The position numbers and the translations under genes were made by a program. From positions 372,001 through 436,000 of the forward strand of contig NZ_FUZF01000003.1 in assembly GCF_900168125.1 (NCBI RefSeq): a stretch of DNA of 64,000 nucleotides, read 5' to 3'. Shown here in pieces: positions 17,163 through 26,388 of the stretch. Positions within the stretch are counted from its first letter, which is position 1. Each line of letters starts with the position of its first letter. A model generated the notes under the pieces. That model had not been told where the DNA came from and made no database searches. It was given only the letters and a program-made list of their open reading frames with translations. This stretch comes from Sphingobacterium nematocida. GTDB lineage: Bacteria > Bacteroidota > Bacteroidia > Sphingobacteriales > Sphingobacteriaceae.

Positions 17163-18902
17163 ATGCACTCTTCAATCCATTTTACACTCTCATTCAGCGA
17201 ACCACAAGCACATTATGTAGAAGTACAGATGCACGTTAAGGGATTTTCCTCCGTTGATCACCTGGACATCAAGATGCCGGTATGGGCCCCAGGGTCTTAT
17301 TTAATCCGGGAATATCCTAAAAATGTAGAGCGTTTTTCAGCAACTTCCTTAAATGGACAAGACCTTGCAGCATATAAGACGAGTAAAAATACCTGGAGAA
17401 TAGAACACCAAGGCACCGATGTAGTTATAAAGTATGCCGTCTACGCCTTCGAAACATCCGTTAGAACTAGTCATATTGACTATTCTCATGCCTTTTTAAG
17501 TCCAGTAGGGGTTTTCATGTACGTTGACGGACACTTGGATCTTCCGACCAAGGTAGCCATCGAGATGCCAAACCATTGGCGCAAAGTATCGACAGGACTT
17601 GAACCTACAAACAATACCAATGAATACAACGCTGTTAACTTTGATATTCTATACGATAGTCCGATAGAAATAGGCAATCAAGATATTTGGTCCTTTGAAG
17701 TGGATGGAATCCCACATGAATTTGCAATGGTTGGAACGGCCGATTACGATAAGGAACAACTCACCGAAGACATAACAAAAATTATAAGTGAAGAAAATCG
17801 GATCTGGGGATCTAATCCCAATTCGCATTACACCTTCATCACCCACAATTACCAAAGTTCTACAGGAGGATTAGAGCATCTTAATTCTACTGTTCTTGCA
17901 GCATCCAGATTTGCTTACAGTCAGCCCAGCACCTACAAAAACTATTTAAGCCTTGTTGCCCACGAGTACTTCCATCTTTGGAATGTAAAGCGACTACGTC
18001 CCAAAGCCTTAGGTCCTTTTGATTACGAACAGGAAAATTACACTACAGCTTTGTGGATAATGGAAGGTTTTACAGCTTATTACGACAATCTGATTATACG
18101 TAGATGTGGTTTCTTTGATGAAAAAGAATATCTTCAACAGTTGGCCATAGACTTCAACACCGTATACAACCGTCCTGGCTATAAACTACAGAGTGCGGCG
18201 ATGTCAAGTTTTGACACCTGGATTAAGCAGTATAGACCTGACGAGAATTCGCAAAACACCAGCATATCCTATTATAACAAAGGGGCAATGTTGGCTGCAG
18301 CACTCGACATCAAGATTATCGCAGAGACACAGGCCAAACATAGACTAGATGATGTTCTTAAAGCGGCCTATCAGCAGTTCTATATTATAGAGAACCGTGG
18401 TTTTGAAGAAGATGAATTCCAGGAGTTGGCACAAAATATCACTGGAGTAGATCTAAATGACATCTTTCTAGCCGCACATGGCATATATGAGTTGGATTAC
18501 AACTTCTATTTTAATAAGGTAGGCTACCAATTAGTTGATCATAACGCAGGACAGCAAAATGTGACCCTAGGCGTAAAAACAGTTATCTCAGACAATCGAA
18601 TCATTGTCAAACATGTCGACCGTAACTCCGGCGCGTGGGTAGCTGGCCTCAACGTCGAAGACGAACTTATTGCAGTCAACGGTTATCGATTAGAATCACA
18701 AGGAAAAGCAATGGATTATATATTATCCAAGGCCAAAGATGGGGACCAATTGACGGTATTGATTGCACGAGATGGTTTAATCAGCACATTGGAAGTTCCA
18801 GTCCATCTATCAGATAAAAAAGCATATAGTATAGAAATTACCCCTGATGCAGAAGCACAAACAGCAGCCTTAGGAAAAATATGGCTGTCTAAAAACGGGT
18901 AA
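17163..18902 (+). CDS. M61 family metallopeptidase with PDZ domain
   Basis: This 579-residue protein is related to glycyl aminopeptidases. It has an N-terminal beta domain (about 1-170), then the catalytic domain with HEYFH at 267-271 (context LVAHEYFHLWNVKRLRP) and the downstream Glu in WIMEGFTAYYDN. A PDZ domain lies at about 470-560 (NSGAWVAGLNVEDELIAVNG). I see no clear signal peptide from the 17163 start, so its location is uncertain. The length matches the family. The family prefers N-terminal Gly or Ala substrates, but specificity here is not shown. Confidence 0.92.
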   Translation: MHSSIHFTLSFSEPQAHYVEVQMHVKGFSSVDHLDIKMPVWAPGSYLIREYPKNVERFSATSLNGQDLAAYKTSKNTWRIEHQGTDVVIKYAVYAFETSVRTSHIDYSHAFLSPVGVFMYVDGHLDLPTKVAIEMPNHWRKVSTGLEPTNNTNEYNAVNFDILYDSPIEIGNQDIWSFEVDGIPHEFAMVGTADYDKEQLTEDITKIISEENRIWGSNPNSHYTFITHNYQSSTGGLEHLNSTVLAASRFAYSQPSTYKNYLSLVAHEYFHLWNVKRLRPKALGPFDYEQENYTTALWIMEGFTAYYDNLIIRRCGFFDEKEYLQQLAIDFNTVYNRPGYKLQSAAMSSFDTWIKQYRPDENSQNTSISYYNKGAMLAAALDIKIIAETQAKHRLDDVLKAAYQQFYIIENRGFEEDEFQELAQNITGVDLNDIFLAAHGIYELDYNFYFNKVGYQLVDHNAGQQNVTLGVKTVISDNRIIVKHVDRNSGAWVAGLNVEDELIAVNGYRLESQGKAMDYILSKAKDGDQLTVLIARDGLISTLEVPVHLSDKKAYSIEITPDAEAQTAALGKIWLSKNG

Positions 18903-19109
18903 TCGACCGAAGCGCAGAATCCGCCAATTGGCGGATTCTCGCAACGAAAACCTTGAACAGCTCTGCTAAGCAAATCTAAAAAAAGCGGCTAGTCCCTTAA
19001 TAGTTGATTATTCCGATAATCGAAACAGGCTCTCCGCAAGATTCCCGACATAAGATCGGGACACCGTAGCCTGAGGTTGACAGAAGGCCTTTTGCCCATA
19101 TATCAATCT
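18903..19109. repeat. Convergent-gene spacer with three palindromes
   Basis: This 207-bp gap between convergent stops holds a perfect 24-bp palindrome at 18916-18939 (half-site AGAATCCGCCAA), GATTAT-N4-ATAATC at 19006-19021 and TCCCGA-N7-TCGGGA at 19043-19061. None has a good T tail. The local GC is higher than in other gaps. It resembles a REP-like or decayed repetitive spacer; a terminator role is possible. Confidence 0.5.
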
Positions 19110-19616
19110 TTAAAACTTGTAACGGATAGAAAAGCCAAAGGGATCAATCAAACGAATGCTTGATTCCTGAATAAAATCAAAATAAGGTTTAACATCCAGA
19201 GAAATCGCCAATGGTGTCGTCGGTATATTATACTCCACACCGATGATACCATCGATACTCAAAGCCACCTCAGAATCCTTAGGATATTCTATTCCAGTTT
19301 GTAAATCTCGATAGCCCTTATACGTATAGCTTCCTATACTACCACCAAAACCATAGTACCAAGAGAAAGCACCAGACAATGGCTTATGAAACTCATAAAG
19401 ACCGACCACCCGAAACCGGTTGGATCTGGAATTGCTCTGAATACTCATAATTCCTTCCACGGCCCGATCTTCCGACAATGTATATCGGTAATTAATACCC
19501 GTTGCCGAGCCAAATCTAGCACCCAAAGCATGCTGACTATCCAATTGTGCAAAACTATCTTTACCAATAAAAAGCAAAGCTGCCACCAAAAAAAGACTTC
19601 GTAAAATGTGATTCAT
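19110..19616 (-). CDS. Small outer-membrane beta-barrel protein
   Basis: This 168-residue protein begins with a signal peptide cut after DSFA-Q (about residue 23). The mature part has alternating amphipathic strands with many aromatics, glycine-rich turns and a C-terminal Phe (SIRYKF), the usual outer-membrane insertion signal. The size suggests an eight-strand barrel. I do not recognise a named family or a substrate. A 78-aa ORF upstream on the same strand (19613-19849) looks like noise. Confidence 0.75.
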   Translation of the reverse strand: MNHILRSLFLVAALLFIGKDSFAQLDSQHALGARFGSATGINYRYTLSEDRAVEGIMSIQSNSRSNRFRVVGLYEFHKPLSGAFSWYYGFGGSIGSYTYKGYRDLQTGIEYPKDSEVALSIDGIIGVEYNIPTTPLAISLDVKPYFDFIQESSIRLIDPFGFSIRYKF

Positions 19617-19813
19617 ACTAATGTTATATCCCGATAAATTCCAAAATTAAAATAATTCCGTTGTAAAAAAAACCTAAATGGTAAAGCGACACTCAGCAAA
19701 TCACTCTCGGTCCAAGTCGCCCCATACATCGGCCTAGGTGTTATAAGATATAACGCACAAAAAACAGAATAGGTATATATCATTCTACTCTTTTTTACAT
19801 TTTTTGATTTCGA

Positions 19814-19839
19814 TTGTTCAGCCCTATTGACTATATTTA
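19814..19839 (+). promoter_or_regulatory. Promoter for the acyl-CoA ligase run
   Basis: TATATTTA (19832-19839) is close to TAnnTTTG, and a TTGT lies at 19815-19818. Initiation near 19845 would exclude the ATG at 19827 as a start, leaving 19854 or 19896. Confidence 0.45.
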
Positions 19840-19895
19840 TAGAAGCCACAGATATGGCTCATACCCAATTTGTAAATTTCAAAATCAAGAATACC

Positions 19896-21656
19896 ATGAG
19901 CAGTGCAACCAGATTATTTGATTATTTAAAAAACAATCAGCCAACAGCAGGCCGTGAGCTTTTATTAGCAAAGAGGCAAGCTAAAGGATGGAAGGAATAC
20001 AATAAAAAAGAAATAATAGACCTTGTCGACAATCTAAGCAAAGGAATACTCGCCAAAGGACTGCAAAAAGGAGACCGTGTAGCGCTCATGTCGGGCAACA
20101 GACCCGAATGGAACCTGGTAGATTTTGCCTGTAATCAAATTGGAATTGCATTAGTTCCCCTATATCCCACACTTTCGGCACAGGATCTTTCTTATATATT
20201 AAACGATGCAGACGTAAAGCTACTTTTTGTCAGCAACGAAGACCTAACGCATAAAGCAAAAAATGTACTCCAGGATAATCAGTTAAATATCGATCTGTAC
20301 ACTTTTGAGGATATCGATTCCTATAAGAATTATAATGAACTGATAGAGGATGGCAAAAAACAGACTATAGACCTGAAAAGTTATAATGATGCCGTGAGCA
20401 CGGATGATCTACTTACACTGATCTACACATCAGGAACAACGGGCAAACCGAAAGGTGTCTGCCTGACGCACAAAAATGTAATAAGCAACGTAGAAGCAAG
20501 TAGACACCTACTCACTGATGATATTAACAAGGCACTTAGCTTCCTGCCTTTATGCCATATATTCGAACGGATGGTTGTATATATGTACTTTTCCAAAAAT
20601 GTTCATATATACTATGCAGAAAACCTCGATAATATTGTCGTAGATATTAACGATGTTAAACCAGAGGTTTTCACTACTGTTCCACGTGTTTTAGAGAAAG
20701 TTTACGATAAGATCATCGAAAAAGGGAAAGCACTTACAGGTATAAAAAAATCACTTTTCTTTTGGGCTGTCAATCTTGGTCATCAATATAAAGAACCTGC
20801 ATTAAACTCTGCCTTTTATAACTTTAAATTAGGAATAGCCCGGAAACTAATTTTTTCGAAATGGCAAGAAGCATTGGGGGGAAAAATACGCTTCATTATT
20901 TCGGGTGGAGCAGCACTGCAAGAAAGATTGGCTCGTGTATTTTGGGCTGCAGGAATCAAAGTTCTGGAAGGATATGGCCTCACCGAAACCTCGCCCGTTA
21001 TTGCTGTCAACTCGTGGGATCCAAAAGATGTTAAATTTGGATCTGTAGGTCGGGTGTTAAAAAACCTAGACGTCAAAATAGCAGAAGACGGTGAGATTTT
21101 AGTCAAGGGGCCCTCCATATCTTCTGGCTACTATAAAAATGAAGAAGCAACAAAGGAGGCAATCGATGCGCAGAATTATTTCCATACAGGTGACATCGGA
21201 GAGCTTACTCCCGATGGATTCTTAAGGATCACCGATCGAAAAAAAGAGATGTTTAAAACTGCTGGAGGTAAATATGTAGCCCCTCAGGTGTTAGAAAACA
21301 AACTTATGGAATCCACTTTAATAGCTCAGGTAATGGTTATCGGTGAAAACCAACGCTTTCCTTCCGCCTTGATTGTACCTGCATTCGAAGAATTAGAAAA
21401 ATACTGTAAATTCAAAGGAATCCCTTTCGAATCCAGAGAAAAGATCCTCGAAGATGAACAGATATTAGAAAAGTATCAGCAGGAAGTTAATAAAGCAAAT
21501 GCTAACTTTGGACATTGGGAACAAATCAAAAAATTCGTATTGTTACCCAAAGAGTGGACCATAGACAACGGTGAACTTACACCAAAACTATCGTTAAAAA
21601 GAAAGGTCATACTCCAAAAATTTGAGACAACGATTAAGGGCATTTATGCAGAATAG
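19896..21656 (+). CDS. fadD: Long-chain-fatty-acid--CoA ligase (AMP-forming)
   Basis: The enzyme activates fatty acids with ATP and CoA through an acyl-adenylate, at the inner face of the membrane. Signature motifs are the P-loop-like YTSGTTGKPKG, GYGLTETSP and HTGDIGELTPDGFLRITDRKKEMFKTAGGKY, which contains the hinge and catalytic Lys region. I chose ATG 19896 (MSSATRLFDYLKNN) because it fits the usual family start and lies after the likely promoter. ATG 19854 and 19827 are alternatives in frame. From 19896 it has 586 residues. Its stop overlaps the yihY start by 11 bp. Confidence 0.9.
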   Translation: MSSATRLFDYLKNNQPTAGRELLLAKRQAKGWKEYNKKEIIDLVDNLSKGILAKGLQKGDRVALMSGNRPEWNLVDFACNQIGIALVPLYPTLSAQDLSYILNDADVKLLFVSNEDLTHKAKNVLQDNQLNIDLYTFEDIDSYKNYNELIEDGKKQTIDLKSYNDAVSTDDLLTLIYTSGTTGKPKGVCLTHKNVISNVEASRHLLTDDINKALSFLPLCHIFERMVVYMYFSKNVHIYYAENLDNIVVDINDVKPEVFTTVPRVLEKVYDKIIEKGKALTGIKKSLFFWAVNLGHQYKEPALNSAFYNFKLGIARKLIFSKWQEALGGKIRFIISGGAALQERLARVFWAAGIKVLEGYGLTETSPVIAVNSWDPKDVKFGSVGRVLKNLDVKIAEDGEILVKGPSISSGYYKNEEATKEAIDAQNYFHTGDIGELTPDGFLRITDRKKEMFKTAGGKYVAPQVLENKLMESTLIAQVMVIGENQRFPSALIVPAFEELEKYCKFKGIPFESREKILEDEQILEKYQQEVNKANANFGHWEQIKKFVLLPKEWTIDNGELTPKLSLKRKVILQKFETTIKGIYAE

Positions 21657-22650
21657 CACAGTAAAGGAAAAAGAATCATTAATTCAAAAGATAAAGAGCT
21701 TCGGCCGCCTACTAGTTGATGCCGGGAATGGCTTTCTAGAAGACAATTGTATGAAGTTGAGTGCTTCACTAGCATACTACACCGTTTTCTCCATTGGCCC
21801 CCTGCTCATCATACTCGTGTGGGCTCTAGGTTTCCTTTATGGCAACCACCTGGAGGGACCAGACGGTGCGCGTGATACTGTAATGGCCGAGTTGACAGAA
21901 CTATTCGGCCCCGAAATATCCAAATTATTGGAGAGCGCCGTACAGAAAATTTCTTTCGAAAATAAATCCAATATCGGTCTTCTCATAGGTATTTCTACAT
22001 TAGTCGTCACTTCTACCACTATTTTTGTCGATATCCAAAACTCCATTAATACCATTTGGAAAGTTAAAGCAAAACCAAGAAAAGGTTGGTTAAAATTAAT
22101 AATCAATCGTCTAATATCTTTTTCGATGATACTTGGACTAAGTTTTCTCTTAATGGCATCATTACTGATCAGTAGTGTCATCGGTATCCTTAGTCGGAAT
22201 ATAGAGCGGATACTCGGTGATTGGAATATTGAGCTTTGGGGATTAATCAATTCAGGAATAACCTTTATCATCATAGCCGTATTATTCGGATTTATCTTTT
22301 CATTCCTACCTGATGCCAAAGTCCGTTTTCGCGATATACTAGGAGGTTCTATTTTCACCACTATTTTATTTATGATAGGCAAATACGGTATCTCCCTATA
22401 CCTATCCGTCAATGCTACAGCTACCGCTTATGGTGCAGCCGGCTCAATGATTATTCTTTTAGCATGGGTATACTACTCTGCAGCCATATTATATTATGGT
22501 GCCGAATTCACAAAGGAATATGCCATTAAATACGGTAAAGGGATATCCCCCTCTTCATTTGCGGTGCTGGTAAAACAAACTGAATTGGAAATAGATCCGG
22601 ACACCGGAACACGTGAATTAGTAAAAAAACATAATAATCCAGTACAATAA
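21646..22650 (+). CDS. YihY/BrkB family inner-membrane protein
   Basis: The 334-residue product starts at ATG 21646, inside the end of the ligase gene. An upstream in-frame start (21622) is less likely. It has about six membrane helices and the family blocks MKLSASLAYYTVFSIGPLLI near the N terminus and AYGAAGSMIILLAWVYYSAAILYYGAEF near the C terminus. The family was once misnamed RNase BN, and its transport or envelope role is unsettled. The 11-bp overlap indicates translational coupling with the acyl-CoA ligase. Confidence 0.9.
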   Translation: MQNSTVKEKESLIQKIKSFGRLLVDAGNGFLEDNCMKLSASLAYYTVFSIGPLLIILVWALGFLYGNHLEGPDGARDTVMAELTELFGPEISKLLESAVQKISFENKSNIGLLIGISTLVVTSTTIFVDIQNSINTIWKVKAKPRKGWLKLIINRLISFSMILGLSFLLMASLLISSVIGILSRNIERILGDWNIELWGLINSGITFIIIAVLFGFIFSFLPDAKVRFRDILGGSIFTTILFMIGKYGISLYLSVNATATAYGAAGSMIILLAWVYYSAAILYYGAEFTKEYAIKYGKGISPSSFAVLVKQTELEIDPDTGTRELVKKHNNPVQ

Positions 22651-22657
22651 ATAGACT

Positions 22658-23512
22658 GTGCAAGATAAAAGTGTTCAATACATGCTGCTGGCAGGTTTCT
22701 TCTTTGCCATTATGAATGTGTGTGTCAAATATGTATCCCATCTTCCCACGTTAGAGGTTGTTTTCTTTCGCTCAGTTTTCAGTCTTGGCGTTACTTATTA
22801 TCTTTTACGTAAAAACAACATTCCTCCACTCGGCAAAAACAAAGGAACACTGACACTACGGGGCATAGCAGGCTGTCTCGGTTTAATAGGTTCTTTTTAC
22901 ACCCTACAACACATCCCCTTGGCCTCCGCGGTAACCATTAATTACCTATCACCATTTTTCACCGCGATCCTGGGAATATTTATAGTCAAACAAAAAGTAA
23001 GAGCTATACAATTTCTATACTTTGCCATCTCCATTACAGGCGTTATTCTCTTGAAGGGATTCGACTTTAGAATAAGTACGCTAGACCTAGTTATTGGACT
23101 CAGCGCCGCTTTCTTTGCGGGTGTCGCTTACAATATGATTGCCAAGACCAAAAACGATGAACATCCATTGGTCATTATCTTTTACTTTCCATTATTGACC
23201 ATACCCTTCGCTGGGATATACTGTCTTTACCACTGGGTCAATCCACTAGGATTAGACTGGATCTACCTGCTATTCATAGGGATCTTTACACAGCTCGCGC
23301 AGTATTACATGACATTGTCCTATCAGACAGCAAATCTTGCCAAAGTCGCAAGCTTGAACTACTTAGGTGTAATATACGCCCTAGGTTTTGGTTACTTCAT
23401 CTTTGACGAAAGCTTCAATACGATGAGTTTTATTGCTATTCTCGTTATATTAATTGGGGTGTTTCTTAATCTTTTTGATCAAAAGATCTTAACGAAAATC
23501 CGCTCTATTTAA
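22658..23512 (+). CDS. EamA/DMT family transporter
   Basis: This 284-residue inner-membrane protein has ten predicted helices in two EamA repeats (about 1-135 and 145-280). The start is GTG at 22658, 7 bases after the yihY stop. An in-frame ATG at 22682 is an alternative that would shorten the protein by eight residues. Family members export amino acids, nucleobases or other metabolites; the substrate here is unknown. It is the last gene of the ligase-yihY-eamA run and ends at a strong terminator. Confidence 0.88.
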   Translation: MQDKSVQYMLLAGFFFAIMNVCVKYVSHLPTLEVVFFRSVFSLGVTYYLLRKNNIPPLGKNKGTLTLRGIAGCLGLIGSFYTLQHIPLASAVTINYLSPFFTAILGIFIVKQKVRAIQFLYFAISITGVILLKGFDFRISTLDLVIGLSAAFFAGVAYNMIAKTKNDEHPLVIIFYFPLLTIPFAGIYCLYHWVNPLGLDWIYLLFIGIFTQLAQYYMTLSYQTANLAKVASLNYLGVIYALGFGYFIFDESFNTMSFIAILVILIGVFLNLFDQKILTKIRSI

Positions 23513-23520
23513 CTATAAAA

Positions 23521-23550
23521 ATAAGGGGGCTTACTTGTAAGCCCCCTTAT
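23521..23550. terminator. Strong bidirectional terminator
   Basis: The 14-bp GC-rich stem ATAAGGGGGCTTAC with a 2-base loop has T-rich tails on both sides. It lies between convergent eamA-type and MG2-protein genes. Confidence 0.92.
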
Positions 23551-23553
23551 TTT

Positions 23554-26262
23554 TTACTTCACATTATAGTAGTAAACTGTGCGTCCTATCCTACCGGCAT
23601 TATCAATACCTTCTACCACAACTTTATACTTTCCATTACCATCCGCATTGAAGTAATCCAGACTGATAGCCCCCTTCTCATCCAATAACACATCTGGATT
23701 CCAATATACCGTGGTTCTGTAATCATTGGTCGATTTACTTTGATCGGTATCGTATTTAGGTGTATAAAACTTACGCTCCTTAATATACCCCAGCGGATAC
23801 AGATCAACGACATTCGCCTTTGGCAATAACGCTTCAATTTGCGCCATCGTCATACGCGGACCTTTAGGCTTCTCCTTCTTGGTTATAATGGATACCACAC
23901 CATCATTTTGATACAGCCTACTTACAGTACCCAAATCATCTCTATTAAAAATCTCGATAGCCTCGATCTCCATTGGTACTATCGAGTTCAACGTATTTTC
24001 GTCGATAGGCATCCCGTTTAAAAAGAACTGTACAGGCACCCGACTACCTTGATTATAGTTACGCGTCAAATAATATTTCAACGTCTGACTATCGTATGTA
24101 ACACCGGTCAACAAAGTATTCAAACACATCGTAAGCATGTTACAACCATTTAGACGGTCTCCTTCAATACGATGATCAGCCATAGATAAACCGGATAAAG
24201 CGGAAAACTCTTTACTCGTACGCACTTCTTTACGCGAAGCAGATACGGTAACCTCATCTATGAGATTAGACGTCCTGAACTCGTTCCTACTGTTAGCAAG
24301 ATAGTCCACCATTTGTTTATCAATATTTAAGATGTCATTTGCCTTATAAGGATTGTCGGTATCCACTTCAGGATAGAAAGACTGATCCATATTAATAACC
24401 AGATTCCGATAATTATCGTTGCTCCTCGCGTTAATAGTCACCTTCACAGAGTCAGGAAAATTTAAATCCTGGAATACGAAGCGCCCATCCTTATCTGTAT
24501 AAGTATCTTTTCGCATAGCCCGTGCAGGAATGGAAAGCAACAATCCTCCATTAGGATACGGCCTTCCTGTATTTAGACGCAATGTTCCAGCTAATGTTAT
24601 CCCTTGTTCGGGCATAAAGTTAACCTGAGGATATTTTTCAGCAACCAGCTCATCATAACTAAATCGCCGGAATCCCTGTGTCATCAACAAAGCATCAAGC
24701 GCCTGCTTTCTATTGGTAACTTCCGGATCAAAATAATAGCCCGGCTTTTCAACAAAACCAGTCAAGTCGGATGTTAGTAATAGACTGCTCAGTATGCCAT
24801 TTTCCTGGTGATCATCAAATGGCACCTTCGTTTCATCGATAACAGCGACCGAAAGAGAGCTTAACAATTTTTCCGATGTACCATTACTGATATCTAGCTT
24901 AACGTGCTCCTTCTTGCTATAATTAGCTTTATCAGACTTTACCTGAATAGTTAAGTTCTCAGCCAAGTCATAAAACACCAACCGTTCGCTCAGTGCTTTT
25001 CCAGCTGGGCTCATCAGCGTAAACTGAATAATGCCATTTGGTAACTCTTTGACAGGAACAGACAAAACCAAACTAGAGTTTTTCATAGTCGCCTGTGCAC
25101 CATAAATCAACTGACCATTCATCTGGCCAAAAATATAAAAGGGTTGATTTGCAATCTTCGAAAAATAACTCTCACTAGCCACTAAACCTACTTGTACAGC
25201 TTCCGAACTTATTTTAGAAACAACGATATTAATACCATCAGCTTTAACCATAGGAAGGTCAAAAGATCTTTCAGTACCGCCTTCCGCAGTAATCAATGCT
25301 TTGTATTGCTCTCCGGCGACAGGTAATAAGTTAAAATAGCCCATTCCCAATCCCAGATCAGAAAATTCGACTACGACTTTCTTCTTGCTGTCTACGATCT
25401 TGCCATTTATCTTTACTCCCTTTCCGTTGGTACCTATTGCTTTAAAGGCTATATTTTTAGCGACTCCCTCCAAAAGATCTCCTCCTTCAGGAAAAAACTG
25501 CACATCTATTGCCTCGGCCAATGCATTCTTTAAAGGAAAGTCCCCCACCATCGCGGATTCGCCGTCCACCTTGACGATTAGACGTCCCTTTTTCAACATC
25601 TCCTTATCTTTTGATGAAAACGAAAGCGTAACTCTTCCCATATCATCTGTTTCTGATTTCCCTTTATCAAACGGATCCCAACCGTCAATCGCTTCCCAGG
25701 TGACCTTCTTCTTACTCAACAATGTCCCCTTAGAATCCCTAAATTGAATGGTAGCTTTGGTCTTATTACCATCAGGTGTATAGGTTATCTCGGATCCTAA
25801 TTTCTTATTAATAGCATCTCCGACGGTGACGATTTTATTGAAGAAATAATCGACATCAAAATTCATCATCCATTTAGTATATCCCCTAAACCGATAATTA
25901 TCCTGCTTAACAACTTGCGGGTCCAGTACAAAATATCCAGCACCACTATTGTTCTTTAGTGGAATACGAAGAGTTTGAATCAAAGAGTCTCTTCCATTAA
26001 TCACATCCACATAAGCGATTTTACTCGGATCATAAGATATCTGATTATGGTATAAATATGTTTTAAACCATAAGGTGTCGCCGACGGCGTAATAAGGCTT
26101 ATCGAAATGTAAATGTACCTTTTCCAGTGGGTAGACCCCGAAATACTTCTGCACGCGCTCGACAACAGTATTAATAGGGATTTTAGGAACTTCTTGTCCC
26201 TGCACCGTCTGAACAAACAAAAACAATAGAAATAAGGAATAAATAGGATGTATCTTTTTCAT
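23554..26262 (-). CDS. Exported MG2-domain protein with carboxypeptidase-like and TonB-plug-like domains
   Basis: This 902-residue protein has a signal peptide (cut after VQG-Q, about residue 22). The N-terminal LEKVHLHFDKPYYAVGDTLWFKTYL is the macroglobulin MG2 start used by a Bacteroidota outer-membrane family. Several beta-sandwich repeats follow. A carboxypeptidase-regulatory-like domain is near 540-620 (LRLNTGRPYPNGGLLLSIPA, then DGRFVFQDL). A TonB-receptor plug-like region is near 680-800 (VPVQFFLNGMPID). There is no barrel after the plug. A role in envelope nutrient or protein handling is inferred only. An 18-bp palindrome (26355-26372) lies upstream. Confidence 0.8.
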   Translation of the reverse strand: MKKIHPIYSLFLLFLFVQTVQGQEVPKIPINTVVERVQKYFGVYPLEKVHLHFDKPYYAVGDTLWFKTYLYHNQISYDPSKIAYVDVINGRDSLIQTLRIPLKNNSGAGYFVLDPQVVKQDNYRFRGYTKWMMNFDVDYFFNKIVTVGDAINKKLGSEITYTPDGNKTKATIQFRDSKGTLLSKKKVTWEAIDGWDPFDKGKSETDDMGRVTLSFSSKDKEMLKKGRLIVKVDGESAMVGDFPLKNALAEAIDVQFFPEGGDLLEGVAKNIAFKAIGTNGKGVKINGKIVDSKKKVVVEFSDLGLGMGYFNLLPVAGEQYKALITAEGGTERSFDLPMVKADGINIVVSKISSEAVQVGLVASESYFSKIANQPFYIFGQMNGQLIYGAQATMKNSSLVLSVPVKELPNGIIQFTLMSPAGKALSERLVFYDLAENLTIQVKSDKANYSKKEHVKLDISNGTSEKLLSSLSVAVIDETKVPFDDHQENGILSSLLLTSDLTGFVEKPGYYFDPEVTNRKQALDALLMTQGFRRFSYDELVAEKYPQVNFMPEQGITLAGTLRLNTGRPYPNGGLLLSIPARAMRKDTYTDKDGRFVFQDLNFPDSVKVTINARSNDNYRNLVINMDQSFYPEVDTDNPYKANDILNIDKQMVDYLANSRNEFRTSNLIDEVTVSASRKEVRTSKEFSALSGLSMADHRIEGDRLNGCNMLTMCLNTLLTGVTYDSQTLKYYLTRNYNQGSRVPVQFFLNGMPIDENTLNSIVPMEIEAIEIFNRDDLGTVSRLYQNDGVVSIITKKEKPKGPRMTMAQIEALLPKANVVDLYPLGYIKERKFYTPKYDTDQSKSTNDYRTTVYWNPDVLLDEKGAISLDYFNADGNGKYKVVVEGIDNAGRIGRTVYYYNVK

Positions 26263-26354
26263 TTAATTAAGTTCTGTTAAACCGGCTCCCGGTCTCATTA
26301 AAACAGTATTCAGCTAAAGATAAAAAAATTAAATTCTATCCACTTCAAAACGCC

Positions 26355-26372
26355 AAATTAAGCGCTTAATTT
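26355..26372. repeat. 18-bp perfect palindrome upstream of MG2 gene
   Basis: AAATTAAGC/GCTTAATTT is perfect and lies 17 bases after the cardiolipin synthase stop. It is about 90 bases upstream of the MG2-protein ATG, with TATCTTTA (minus, a candidate -7) between them. It may be an operator or a weak terminator. Confidence 0.5.
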
Positions 26373-26388
26373 AACACATTTTTAGATC

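Noticed and set aside
19613-19849. 78-aa minus-strand ORF beside the small barrel protein
   Set aside because: Its codons lie over the likely promoter of the acyl-CoA ligase gene. It has no recognisable domain or convincing ribosome-binding context.
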